A stretch of 64,000 nucleotides of DNA from NCBI GenBank assembly GCA_034638255.1, contig JAWPGT010000049.1, forward strand, positions 104,500 to 168,499, given 5' to 3'. This DNA comes from Coprinus comatus. Taxonomy: Eukaryota > Basidiomycota > Agaricomycetes > Agaricales > Agaricaceae. Position 1 is the stretch's first letter. Each line of letters begins with the position of its first letter. The translations under genes and the position numbers were made by a program. The notes below the pieces were generated by a model, which searched no databases, was not told the DNA's origin, and was given only the letters and a program-made list of their open reading frames with translations. Shown here one piece after another: positions 49,600-61,585 of the stretch.

Positions 49600-51100
49600 A
49601 CCTCAAGTATACCCCCGGCAAGATTTCTCTCAGAAGAATGCCTAGCAGAGAGCCTGCTTCCTCTAGAACCCCTAAAGTCCCTAAACCATATCAGAAACCT
49701 CCCCAATTTCCTACCTAAAGGGACAACCCATTCGAAACACACATCCCAGCCCCAATGCAAGCTACCACTTCCTCAGAGTATATTCCAGAAACACTTTCCC
49801 CAACCTCCCCAACATCCAACCCATCACTACCACCACCAAGGAGAGTCTTATTCAACTGTCCTTTCTCAGTACAATAGCCAACTACTTTGTACTACCCTTC
49901 TGACCTTGCACCACCTCTGGACACACTCAGCCAACTTATCACTGGTTTAGCAACTACTTCAAGAAGGCTATCCACCAGACAAAGTGACCCAAATCTACCT
50001 TCACCTAATCGCAGAGCAACACATATGCCTGACAACACCTCACCTCTGAACCCAACCTATCGCCGGTCAGCCCCAATACCACCACTACCCCTGCCCCCCC
50101 ACCAGGCCCAAATCCAGCGATGGCAGGAAATCCACCAGCACACTGTCCCCTCAAACTCCCAAATCCCAAATACTTCACTGGCAGCCATTCCACATACAAA
50201 AGATGGAAAGAATCCCTTGATCTATTCTACCTCGCCGACTCAGATAGATTCCATAATGATGAGACAAAAATCATCTTCACCCTCACCTTATTGGTTGGAC
50301 TGGCAGCCACCTGGAAAGCAACATTCCTACAATCAAAATGGGATGCCACCAATAGTGTCTACAACTTTGGCACATGGAATGCTTTTGTCACTGCCCTTGA
50401 AACAAGTTTCCGACCAGCCAACTGCACATATGATGCCATGGAAAAGCTGGCACATCTCAAACAAGGAACTCGCACAGTGGATGAGTACATCTCAGAGTTC
50501 AGAGCCCTTGCCACAGAAGCAGGTGTCATGGCAGACACGCAGATGATTTATCACTTCCGAGAAGGTATTAACCCAGCCCTTGGCAACATTGTGATTCTCT
50601 CAGGACCCACCAACATACTCACAGCATGGGAAAATGCAGCCCACAGTGCTGACCACATACTTCAAGCTCAACAAAAGTATAGTGAGAAACACCCAATTCA
50701 ACCGAAAGCTACATTTTATTCACACCCTCAGCATTGCAAAGTTCAAAACTTTCATCAATCGAACCCTGTCCCATGTTATGTTCCACCACCCTCTTACCCA
50801 AAAGACCCAAATGCTATGGATATTGACTATATCCAGAAAGCAATCTACAACATCCACATTGATGAAGATAAGAATGAGGAAATCAATTACATCAATTCAT
50901 ATGACAAAGAAGCTGAAGAAGAAGAACCCCAAGAACCAACAGACCCCAAAGAAATGATGGCTGCAATCATTGATCATGTCTTCACCAATGAACAGAAGAA
51001 GGACTTCCTTGATGGCAAGTGCTTCTTTTGCAAGAAGACTGGACACTTCGCATGAGAATGCCCAGCAAAACAAAAAGATGCATCAAACTGACTGTAAGGG
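49600..51100 (+). pseudogene. Gypsy-1 gag
   Basis: Capsid-type gag. A Pro/Ser/Thr-rich N-terminal part is in one frame up to about 50100. Then, after the C run at 50093-50101, the main frame has LKLPNPKYFTGSHSTYKRWK, WNAFVTALETSFRP, TRTVDEYISEFRALA and a CCHC zinc knuckle (CFFCKKTGH...EC). The knuckle has a TGA inside it (51053-51055) where Arg is usual. The frame change at the C homopolymer may be mutation or programmed slippage. Lengths and domain order are those of chromovirus-like Gypsy gag. Confidence 0.7.
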
Positions 51101-51500
51101 GACCTTCCTCACTGACCCTTACACCAACACACCAACTACCGACCGATCCTCCAATGTTCCAACTTCCATCGGAACACTGCCCGACTTCACACTTTCATGA
51201 CTTGCCCCCTCACATGACCCGTCCCCCATTGTTCCCATTGTCCATGTTACAACATCCCTCTGGACAATAGCTGGCGTCTCTGTTTGTATAGTAGTATATA
51301 TTGTGTGTAGCCTGTGTGAGTGAATCCCCAACTCTTTCTCTTTGGATTCCTCACTAGGTATGTTGTATCTGTTCTGTAATATGTTTCCGATCAAATATAA
51401 CTTTGGATTCCTTGCTAGTTGTCAGGCCGCTCGTCACCGACGTGAGTTGCCCTTATACTGACCCCAAAACTTCCCTTGCCCCAAATAAAATAACTGTGGA
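51101..51500. other. Gag-protease linker of Gypsy-1
   Basis: No clear reading frame; transposon internal sequence between the gag zinc knuckle and the protease frame. Confidence 0.35.
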
Positions 51501-51694
51501 AACACCAACTTCCAAAAAGGGAAATATCAATCAAACTTAATGCGACAAATTAATAATCTCATCACCAATGCAAGTGAAGAAGAAGTTGCAGAAGTTTACA
51601 ATCACTTTTCTCAACAGGATGAAGGATCATCCTATGCAGAAGAAATAAAGGATTTTGCTTGAAGAGACTAGCCACCATGTCTAGATCTTAGGAT

Positions 51695-53287
51695 TTGTAT
51701 TCTCAGATTGCTGCTACCCCTATTTATCACCCCTCAATTTCCAGTCCAACATCTACACTGGCCTTACCGATAGATGCTGTACAGTTACATGGAATTGGAT
51801 CTCAATCTATTTATGTTCCCACACATTCAACAAGTGCAGCTCAGAGAAATACTAAAATTGTGGACATCCTTGCCCTGATAGACTCAGGAGCAGGAGGAAA
51901 TTTCATTGACCCAGCACTCATACAAAAGTACGACTGGCCAATCAAGAAACTGGACAAACCAATTACAGCTTACAATGCCAATGGAACCAAAAATGGAATT
52001 TGCAATTACTATTGTCCAATAGTAAGCAAAATTAATGGATGACTTACCCAAGTACAAGCCAAAGTAATAGGCCTTGGAAAACTACAAATCATCTTAGGAT
52101 TCCCATGGTTGCAAGAACATAACCCAGATATTAATTGGAAAGAGAAAACTCTTTATTGGAGAGAAGAAGACAAGAATAAAACTCACTATGAAAGTCTTAT
52201 TCAAACTATCTCCAAAAATCAAGTACAAATTAATCACGTACTCCTAGATGAAGAAAATTCAGTGGAAATTAATGTCAAAACCTCCCATTCCCACACTATT
52301 GCTCAACAACATGGAGAAAAGAAGGACAATAATCCTTATTGAGTAGTTCCACCTAAATTCCATCCTTACCTCAAAATCTTTAACAAGAAAGCCTCTGAAC
52401 AATTCCCCTCTAAAAGACCTTGGGATCACAAAATTGAAATGAAGAACACATTCAAACCCATTTCAATGAAGCCCTACCAACTTTCCCCTATTGAAGAAGA
52501 AGAACTTAACAAGTTCCTTAATGAGAACCTCAAAAAAGGCTATATTCGCCCCTCTGAATCACTGATGGCCTCACCATTCTTTTTCATTGCCAAGAAAGAT
52601 GGAAAATTAAGACCATGTCAAGATTACCAGTACCTAAACAAACACACAATCAAGAATGCTTATCCCATTCCTCTTATCTCATCCATTCTCAATAAACTCA
52701 AAGGTTCAAAATGGTTCACAAAACTTGATGTACACCTTGGATATAACAATATCCACATCCAAAATAGAGACCAATAGAAAGCTGCATTCAAAACACACAG
52801 AGGATTATTTGAACCAACTGTAATGTTCTTTGGCATGTGTAACTCCCCCACCACCTTTCAAGCAATGATGGATGCACTGTTCTGCAAACTCATTGACAAA
52901 GGAGGAGTTATAGTCTATATGGATGACATTCTTATTCATGCAAAAACTAAAGAAGAACTACAATGTCTTACCAAAGAAGTTCTAAAAATCCTCCTAGACA
53001 ATGATTTATTCCTCAAAACTGAGAAATGCGAATTTGAAAAGCAACAACTGGAATATCTAGGAGTAGTCATCACTCCAGATCAAGTCTCTATGGATCCCAC
53101 CAAGCTCAAAGGAATCGAGCAATGGCCTGTTTTCAAATCCATCCAAGATGTTTGAAAATTTATCAGATTCTGCAATTTCTATAGGAAATGCATTCATCAA
53201 TATTCCACCCTTGCAGCCCCACTCAATGTGTTAACATTGAAAACCAAAACATTTGAATAGACACCAACCTGTCAAAAAGCATTTGAA
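51695..53287 (+). pseudogene. Gypsy-1 pol (protease and reverse transcriptase)
   Basis: A single reading frame from 51695 to the Copia junction, broken only by stop codons. The aspartic protease is ILALIDSGAGGNFID. The RT has HKIEMKNTFKPI, KKDGKLRPCQDYQYLN, FTKLDVHLGYNNIHI, FGMCNSPTTFQ and the catalytic VYMDDILIHA. Stops: TGA in KING*LTQV, TGA in NPY*VVPP, TAG in RDQ*KAAF (normally Trp), TGA in QDV*KFIR, TAG in FE*TPTCQKAF (normally Trp). The element is inactive. Confidence 0.85.
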
Positions 53288-53504
53288 TGTTAAAACAAGT
53301 GCGAAGCATAGTATGCTAGGGTAGGTACAACTTAGACTTACTGAGGGTGGTTGTTTAGGTAGAAAGAACTTAAGTATATAATGCAACTACTACAAGGTTT
53401 ATATACATTAATGCAATGGTGTGTGCAAGAACATATTGAGTCACATGTTCATCTAGCATAATGCCATTAGAGAATGTCATTGAAGAACTAATAATAGTTC
53501 AACA
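53288..53504 (-). repeat. Copia-1 3' LTR
   Basis: 217 bp; minus strand TGTTGAACTATTATTAG to GTTTTAACA. A purine run CAGGGGAG (polypurine tract) precedes it. The LTR at 43428-43625 is homologous. Confidence 0.75.
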
Positions 53505-53540
53505 CTCCCCTGAATACGAACATGGCAGCTAAGAAGTGCC

Positions 53541-56500
53541 CTATGTTGAGGACATATTATTTGAGCACTTGGCAGTACTATATGTGGGATTAGATAACTC
53601 CAACCCATAATAGTTATCACGGAAGTATTCAAACTTCACACATCTGAGATTCTTCATGAGAAGATCAGCAGGGTTTTCAGTGCCTGGGATAAAATAGAGC
53701 TGAACCTTCTTTTCATCAATTACTTGACGAATGAAGTGGAAGATGATATCTATGTGTTTTGATCTCTTCTTGACAGCAGAATTTTGCATGATGAAGAGAG
53801 AGCCCATATTGTCTCCACAAATATCCATTGGTTCATTGTTATGTAAACCAAGTTCAGTTATTAGGCTTCTGATCCAGATGGACTGATGACTACAATTGGA
53901 AATAGCCATGTACTCAGCCTCTGTAGACGATAATGCAATAGTCTTCTGTGATCGACTGACCCAGGCTACTGGACAGGATGCAACAGTGGACAGATAACCA
54001 GTTTGGGATCTTCATGTAGAAGGATCACTAGCCCAATCAGAATCACTATAAGCAATAAAACCCTCATTACCAGAACCATTAAGTGTCATTCGATATTCTC
54101 GAGTTGCTAATAGGTATCTACAAATATAGAGAGCTCTATGCAAGTGTTCTTCCATAGGGTTATGAGAATGTTGACTTAGCTTAGTCACAGAGAATGAAAT
54201 GTCTGGATGTGTGCCAATAGCAATATACAACAGTGATCCAATCACCTGTTGGTACCTAGAACAGATGGAGGAGTTGATTGGCTTGTTGTTAGGAACTAGA
54301 TAGTACCCTTCTGGCAGCGGAGTTTGTGCTGGCTTGGTGTTACGGTCAGAGCCAGTGACTTTAAACCTTTCCAGGATCTTTTCTAAATAAGCACATTGAT
54401 CAAGATAGATCTTTCGATTAGCTCGATCTCTCCTGATGCGCATACCGAGAAATTCTTTGACTTCTCCAAGGTCGCGGCATTCCCACTTTTTCATGAACTC
54501 TCCTTTAAGCTTTTTAAGCAGGGCGGAGTCATTTCCCATAAAAAGTACATCATCAACATACATGACAGCAATGACAAACTTGCCATCTTTTTGACAATAT
54601 ACATATATAAATACTGGCATCGGATTCACATTGCTTGAAGCCTAGTTGGTTCATGGAAGATGCCATCTCCTTCCACCAGGCCAAGCCAGCTTGTTTAAGG
54701 CCGTACAATGCACATTGTAACCTCCAGACCAAATGTTCCTTGCCCTTGAGTTTGAAACCTTTGGGTTGATCCATATAGATTTCCTCATCCAGTTTGCCAT
54801 AGAGATATGCTGTCTTTACATCGACAGACTCAATATCCCAGTCTTCCGGGCAGCTAACCCAAGCAGGATTTGAGCAGACTCATATCTAACTACTGGAGAA
54901 AATAATGAAGAGAAATAAGTGACATTGTGATGTAATGATGTGCGAGTCGACTGCGTCCGTCAGTCGGACTTCGAGACCTGGTAAGTCAAAGAGTAAATTT
55001 CAAATTTGCAGAGTTTCGGGATAAAATAAATAAATAGCGTGTTGAGTTCGTCAACGACGAACGTGTTCTTGAGGCGAATGAAGAATTTGAAGTCGTTTGA
55101 GATGATGCAGCAGTAGAATGAAAGGTTTGAAAACGGGGGTAAAATTCACTGGCTAACTACGACAGAACTGTACTACTTTTATACTGAGAAAAATAAGATA
55201 CCGAATCTTTTTTTTATCATGTAAAGTAGACACCGAAAACCGTAAGTAAAACAATGAAGATGTAATTAAAACATGTGTTTATGAAGTAAGGGAACCGAAA
55301 TGAAAAGAAATAAAGTTTTTACTGAATGATAATAAAACATGCCAATGCTGCTTCGTGTAATGAACCGAATTTTGAGTAATTGTACATATGAGTCGGAAGA
55401 AAGTTTCGATAGGGTGGAATGTGCTTCAGAGATAAGATGGCCTGATATGTAGGAGGTACGACATCAGGTGATTTCGTATCTTCACAATAATTCATCAAAG
55501 TCAATGCCCTCGACTTGAGAAAATCCTTTAGCAACTAGTCTAGCACATTTGTGACTGTCACTCTTTTCATTAAAGACCCATCTATTTTTTTATGGTTTTC
55601 CTTCCTTCCAGAAGTTTCACCAACTTGTAAACTTCTCACTTTTTGAGCGCAGCTAGTTCTTTGAGACAAGCTTTGTGCCAGTGTTCTCATTCCTCCGGAT
55701 TCAATTTTACAAGATCACAGAATTGCTCAGGAACTGATGTGGAACTTGCCTTTGCCAATAAAAAGTTCATCAATTCTAACCCCCCTTCCTTAGTAATCCA
55801 TTGAATCTTACAATCTGTGCCTTCTTCCATTGCATCAGGTTGTTGTTCCCTTGCATACTGCTGTGAGGCATCCTTGTGTTGTCTGCATATTTCATTGTGA
55901 CATTCTCGGATTTCTTCGGGCAGAATAGGATGTGGATCTGCTTTAGGGTGATCTCATTGATTTCAGATTCTGAAATTGTGACCATGGAGATGAACTCTCC
56001 CCTGGGGTGGTAGAGGTTCATTATGATTGTAATCTCATAGGATCTCAGATGGATGTGTTCTCTCCCCATAAGTGTTACCTTCTCTAAACAAAACAAACTT
56101 TTCTCTGCCAGAACGGCGAGGTAAAGGTTCAACTGGTCTAGCAGGTTGTTCAGGTGATGGAGAAATGGGACAGGTGGAGTCAGGTTGAGGAGCAGGGCTC
56201 GGACTCGGGTAATGAATAGGTGATCCTGGATTAGTGTATGATAACACATCATCATCATCATCATCAGTGACTTCCTCAACTGTTGTTTTCCTGGGAGCAG
56301 GTTTACTCGGACCGGGAACAGGAGGTTTTTGAGAAGTAGATGGTCCAGGGGGACCTTGCAGTCTAGGCATGGGAGTTCTATCACTGTCATCTTGTTGAGA
56401 TGTGTCCATAGGATCATCAGGATAAAGATCAGGTGTAGTATCCTCATCATCTTCATCAGACGCCGGAGGAGGAGGATTTATTTTGGGGTTTTTAGAAGAA

Positions 56501-58100
56501 CTGGAGTCCTTATGTTTTTCATGATCTGGCTTGCATTTGGGATACCAGCCCTTGTTGAAAATAGCTGTTTTCACAGTATAAATAACATTTCCTTTCTGGT
56601 GTTGCATAAACATAAAGTTAGCGCCAGCATAACCAAGGAAGATCATTAATTCAGATCTGGGTGATAGTTTTTTCATCACGCAATTCCTTTGGAATGAAAA
56701 CATAAGCTGCATAGCCAAACACATGAAGCTCAGATAGATCTGGCTTTTTCCCAGTTACCATTTCCATGGGAGTTTTCCATTCAAGACATTTGATGGGAGT
56801 TCTATTATAACAATAAACTGCCATGTTAAGGGCAAATTCCCACCAAGAATCTGGTAAGCATGCAGTAAGTCACATGGCTTGCACCTTTTCCTGAAGTGTG
56901 TGGTTCAGTCTTTCTGCTCTACCATTCTGCTGGTGTATATGTGGTGCAGACATCTTGTATACTATCCCTTTTGAGTGAAGGAATTCCTCAAATTTCTTAG
57001 AAACATATTCACCACCATTATCTGTCTGGATATGCTTTATCGTTTTACCAAATTGCTTTTCCTCGAAGGCACAGAATCTTTCAAGTGCCATTAAGGCATC
57101 AGATTTGGCTCATAAGAGGAGGATCCACACATGGCTAGAATAGTCATCATAGAATGTCATTGCCCATTTGTACTTGTGATATGAGGCAACAGGGAATTCT
57201 AGAAGATCACTGTGGATCAATTCTAAGAATGACTTTGCTTGTGTCGAAGAAGGACAATATGCATCATTGGACATTTTGCCATGGGCACAACCATCACATA
57301 CTTGATGGGAGATAGGAATGTCAAACTCAGGTACTTTTTCTGAGTGTTTGGGGGAGTTGTTGCAATACTTCCTTTCCAGGATGCGCCAATTGACGGTGCC
57401 AAAGATCATAAACAGAAAGTTTCAATGCGCAATAAGAGAGCACCTGGTTTGCAGTATAGTGACACACCATCCTAGTGTGAACATGGTGGAGGGCATCTTC
57501 CATAACTTTGAATGTTGTGATGCATGATGCATGCATGAATAATTTTCTGTTTGAACAAAATATGTTGGTTCTCTTTAAATTTGACTCACTCCTCATTCCT
57601 TGCAGCCATAAGGTGCCAGGTGAAATGATTCTAGTGGAGAGAGACTCTAAATAATAGACCAGATACAGTGGAGTTGTTCTAGTGACTCTGTCTACTTCAT
57701 GTTGGAAGAGAACTTTCCCACGACCTTTTATGGTTATGAGATTGTTGCTGGCATCTCTGACACCACCAAATTCTCCATTCTCTAACTCGATAAAGTTGGC
57801 TATATGTGGTGTGCAATTAAAGCTAGCGCCTGAATCAAGGAGCCAAATAGCAGACTCTCTAGCATAATTAGGTTTAATCTTATCCTCACAGAAACTGCAT
57901 AAGCATTCATCAAGATGTTTTGGTTCATCACCATTCTTAGGATCATTTAAATATTTTGTTGGTAAGACAAAACAATTGCAAATAGAAACAGGAGAAGTTA
58001 TCACATTTACAGAAACGGGAGATGTTACAACAGCAGTAGATACATGAGAACTATCAATAGTCTGACTATAGTCCAGCAGTCCATTACAGCACTCTAGAAC
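53541..58100 (-). pseudogene. Copia-1 pol polyprotein (protease, integrase, RT, RNase H)
   Basis: Order on the minus strand: protease WLLDSGASFNC; GAG-pre-integrase LWHRQLAHPG; integrase HSDLLEFPVA, TDNGGEYVSKKFEEFL, AERLNHTLQEKVQAM and NSWWEF-type motif; a Pro/Ser/Asp-rich linker with a GATGAT-coded Asp run; RT with YGLKQAGLAWWKEM and VMYVDDVLFMGND; RNase H with DISFSVTKLSQHSHNP, YSDSDWASDPST, AEYMAISNCSHQS, GDNMGSLF. Stops (for example TGA after DPST, TGA after QAM) and frame changes near 54560-54640 and 56035-56460 inactivate it. Upstream of about 58100 are gag fragments in decay. Confidence 0.8.
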
Positions 58101-58430
58101 ATTGGGTCTGATGGAGCCATTGGTTCATCTCCCCATTTGGGGGCATCTCTGTATTTCCCATTTAGTAATGAAGAAATCTTGAGAGAAGAAAGGAATGTAC
58201 TCATTGTACCAGCCATCATTGACCTCATAGTCAGCATCTGTGTCGAAGTCCGGATCATTCATATAGGCGTCAGCCTCTGCGATCACATCGGGAACATCGG
58301 AAGGTGGGACATAAGAGGGAGACTTTGATCAACACATGAGGGACCCAGGTGTAGAAACCGAAGATGAATCAACTTCCTCTTCAGGAAGGATATGAGCCGA
58401 TGCCATCATTAAATCAATTGACAGAGGTGG

Positions 58431-58623
58431 TGTAACCATGCGTATGGTTACAGGTAGTTTTACACTTAATATCACATGCAGGTGAATCTGCACGGTCTCT
58501 ATATTAGAGATGATAAAGGTACAAGCTAACTCATTACAAAGTGGACCAATGTATTAAATAGTATGTTAGCCAAATAGTCATAAACTACAAAGAAATAAAA
58601 CATAATAGTGACATATCCTGACA
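58431..58623 (-). repeat. Gypsy-2 3' LTR
   Basis: 193 bp, minus strand TGTCAGGATATGTCAC to GGTTACA. The end is a 22-bp near-palindrome (58431-58452, TGTAACCATGCG half), so the exact terminus could be either side of it. The polypurine tract lies just upstream. Confidence 0.65.
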
Positions 58624-58809
58624 ACCCTGTCACATCCCCCTTTCAGACTAGCGTCTAGTCTCGATAAGTTGAATTAGTGGTATACTGGTGATATAGTAAT
58701 TGTAGTGTGTTCTGGTTCATATCCACAATGCAGTGGTGTTTTGTTCTGATTTATTATCTAATATGCGTGAGTCAGTTTAGACACAAGTAGGTAATGAATA
58801 ACGACAAGG

Positions 58810-60378
58810 TCAGATGGTCAAGTTATCCGTTTCCACATCCATAAGGTTGTGCTCTTCATTGTTGGAATATTGGTCACCGTAGTCAAGTCTCTCTTCGAAA
58901 AGGGTACTCCGACCATCTTCTCTAACAGTATTTGATTGGCCAGATGTCTGAGATTTGGTCGTTACGGTTGGGTAGTTTCGACTGGGCAGTTTGTGGTATG
59001 TGGTTGGATCAATGCCAGCCATAGTCCATCCATACAGGTTACAAGGATCCTCATCATGTCAGTGAGCTGCCTTTCCTAACGAGTTCCGGATCTTTTGCTG
59101 ATCAAGTGGTGTAGGTAGTCTCTACCCATCCCATTCTGGAATGGCCTTGGGTATCCCATATGTGCCCAGACAATATCTCCTCTCATCATCGATGGCCCTC
59201 AATGCTTCATCACCTTTGGGGTTGAGATGGAATAGGTAATCCAAGTACTGTAATCCATACATGTAAGAGTGGTCCATCCATCCTACTGGGACTTTGTTAG
59301 TAATTAATACCTTGAGGACCATGTTTATCATAATGTTGGATATCATCAGTTTGGGTTGGATGTCCTTGAAGGTGACTAGTCGTAATTGCCAACACGGTCC
59401 TTGTTGGTGCTCAAAGGGTGTGCAACTGGCTTGCTGCACATATTCAGCATACTTCCCAGGCAGAGCAGCAATCATTGCAAATTGCTTTATGAATTGGTCC
59501 TGTAAGTCCTTGATTGATTGACTATTATCCATCCCTTCAGTCATACATAAGAGTCTCCCAAGACTACATCCAAATACCGATCAATGATTGACCCTGAACA
59601 TGTGGTCAAATACTATCCCTGGCATATAATTGATAGCCCCAGGGTAGCTTTGGAGTATTAATTGCTGCCTATACTGATCTATCTCAAACAGCTTGTATAT
59701 GGGTAGCTGGGGGGGTTTGGTTGGTTTGGGTGTGTACTCCTGTCATCCCTCCATATCCAATCCTTCGTCAAGTGTAACATTGGGTAAGTCCTGGATTAGA
59801 TCAAAACCTGAGTCCTGGTGTAGCCATTGCATCACTTTATTCCAATTTCCCTTGGTAATCCTCGATGCCACACCATACGTTTCCAGTAAGAGTAGGTATG
59901 CCTCAGCCCTAACAAATCCTTCTTGAGTCCCATCCCTCATTACTCTGATTAGTTGGATTGCTTCATCTACCATACTAGGTAGTCCTTTTGGGCTGATTCT
60001 GTAGATTGTGTGTTCCGGTGGTGGCAAGAATGGTGTTGCTGTGAGTCACTCATGTTGTCTTGCAATTCTGGCTGTCTTCCCCATGAATACCTTGCCTGTG
60101 GTAGTTGATGAATATCCGTAGTATGATAGTATTCCAACCAAGTCAGCATGTTCTACTTCTCAGTTGGCTTCCCATGCATTGGTGTTGTTTGTTTCATTTG
60201 GTTTTCTGATCATGGGTTTTACCCAAGCTGGTTTCCCATATTTGAATCTTCCGTACTTGGTGTTTTTCACTGATTGGCTGTTTGTGCTGATCAGGAATGG
60301 GTGTATGTCCTCCTCTCTCTCGTTCCTCATCCTCTTGTGTCTCTTAGTCCTGTTGATGTATGTGTTCATAGGTTCCAT
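58810..60378 (-). pseudogene. Extra ORF of Gypsy-2, 522 codons, unknown function
   Basis: Not recognised. One frame runs from MEPMNTYINRTKRHKRMRN to the stop after MDVETDNLTI, interrupted by six stop codons (five TGA, one TAG: after EAN, RQHE, DMEG, RVNH, EWDG, KAAH) but by no frameshift. It lies between the chromodomain and the polypurine tract, the env position. The N-terminus is basic (Arg/Lys-rich). The middle is mixed helical (IQLIRVMRDGTQEGFVRAE, DLQDQFIKQFAMIAALPGKY) and the C-terminus Ser/Asp/Glu-rich. No membrane segment, zinc knuckle or envelope feature is visible. Frame retention against stop-only decay argues that it was a protein gene of the element. Confidence 0.65.
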
Positions 60379-60647
60379 TCTATCCAAAAGGCTGCATTTT
60401 GCAGTTTTCCCACTGATTTGTTGCTGACTGTTTTTCAGCTCTGCCCTATCCCCCCCCTTTCAGTGAGCATCATCACTGCAAGTACTGAGGAGGTGAAGGT
60501 CTGGTCATTGGTTTCTGTCATTCCAGTGTTTTGTGATATGGTGTGTGTGTGTGGAAGAAATGGGGTGTTGACTAGCAGTGTTGAACATGCTCACATATAA
60601 GTATGTTCCTCCTACTAGACATTTCTTTTGTCTACCCTTTTCTTTGT

Positions 60648-60961
60648 CTAGTCCTTTTGGTACCTGTCTACAGGTCTCAAAGGCAGTTTAGCAATCTCTG
60701 TGACCCCATGTATGGCTAGATAATGGTCCAGGGCCGCCAACTCTTGACAATGGGACAATGGTTCCCAAGTAGTGTCCCCCATGCTCCATTGCACCTTGAA
60801 TTCCATTGGCTTTTTTCCCAATCTCTGATGACCCACAATCTCATCTATGACCCATTCCTCATCATCTCCTGTGCCAAAGTCATATGCTTCCAACTTCAAT
60901 CTGTTTGGAAACCTTTCATCACTTGATGCAATATGAGGTTGTAACAGACTGGCATGGAATG
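60648..60961 (-). pseudogene. Gypsy-2 integrase C-terminus and chromodomain
   Basis: After the LTR C insertion the pol frame resumes with FHASLLQPH and a chromodomain: DDEEWVIDEIVGHQRLGKK, MEFKVQWSMGDTTWEPLSHC. The aromatic residues needed for methyl-lysine binding are partly retained. Known chromodomains of chromoviruses steer integration to heterochromatin, which fits the nested location. Confidence 0.8.
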
Positions 60962-61585
60962 TGTTATGACCACGAACCGTTAAGCTGAACACTCCTGGAA
61001 CTTAAACGCTAGAGTGCAGTCGTGTAGGAACGTGCGATCAATAAACACTCTGCTGCAATCTCAAGGCCTTTCAACCTAGTGACCGAGAGGTATGGAGACA
61101 GAGATGTATAAGGGCTACAACAGAAGAGATTAAAGCTTGAGGCTTTAATCGTCCACTACATCGAGTATTTATACTATTCTAGGGATGTACCTAATAATAG
61201 CTACTAACTAATTATAACCTAATACTCGTCATCGCTTTATAATCTACTCCATACACAATGCTAGAACTGTCAACAGGAGTAGGTGAGACATCGGGGTCGG
61301 GGACTATTTACTCCATATACAATGAAAGGTTAGTCAACAAGAGTAAAATGACGAAACAGATAACTAATACTGGAGCTGGGGAAATGTATACTTCTAAGCA
61401 TAAGTGGAGTCTCATACTTAGTTCGACGTTAGGTCATAGCGATGTCATAGTGATGTCACCGGGGAATGGTATGTCAAGCAGAGTCGTCCATGGTGTCGTC
61501 ATTGGGAATGAGTTCGGGGAAGATAGCGAACAAGTCTTCCTCGGTGGTGGTGGTACGGGCCGGTGGTTTGGGTGGACTTGTAACA
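60962..61585. repeat. Solo LTR C, perfect 5-bp duplication, inside Gypsy-2
   Basis: 624 bp, TGTTATGACCACGAACCG to CTTGTAACA, flanked by GAATG at 60957-60961 and 61586-61590. It interrupts Gypsy-2 pol between the integrase and the chromodomain. Nearly identical to LTR B. Confidence 0.88.

Larger units (their letters stand above)
48838..53287 (+). mobile_element. Gypsy-1: Ty3/Gypsy element, 5' part (cut by Copia-1)
   Basis: The 5' LTR at 48838-49257 is followed by gag and pol in order gag, protease, RT. It stops inside pol at 53287 where the Copia-1 LTR begins. The remaining RNase H, integrase and 3' LTR should lie beyond the right edge of the window, on the far side of Copia-1. Confidence 0.85.
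53288..58430 (-). mobile_element. Copia-1: Ty1/Copia element inserted in Gypsy-1
   Basis: The 3' LTR is at 53288-53504 and the internal region runs right to left through RNase H, RT, integrase and protease to gag remnants near 58430, where the Gypsy-2 LTR begins. Its 5' LTR must lie beyond Gypsy-2, outside the window. Confidence 0.85.

Noticed and set aside
49887..50546. 219-codon frame as a separate gene
   Set aside because: Its first part is the Pro-rich gag N-terminus and its second part is the wrong frame of gag after the C-run; treated as gag of Gypsy-1.
55776..56724. Two overlapping minus-strand frames of 226-229 codons as separate genes
   Set aside because: The 56035-56724 frame is the Copia-1 integrase-RT linker (Pro/Ser/Asp-rich); the other is its shifted shadow plus continuing pol.
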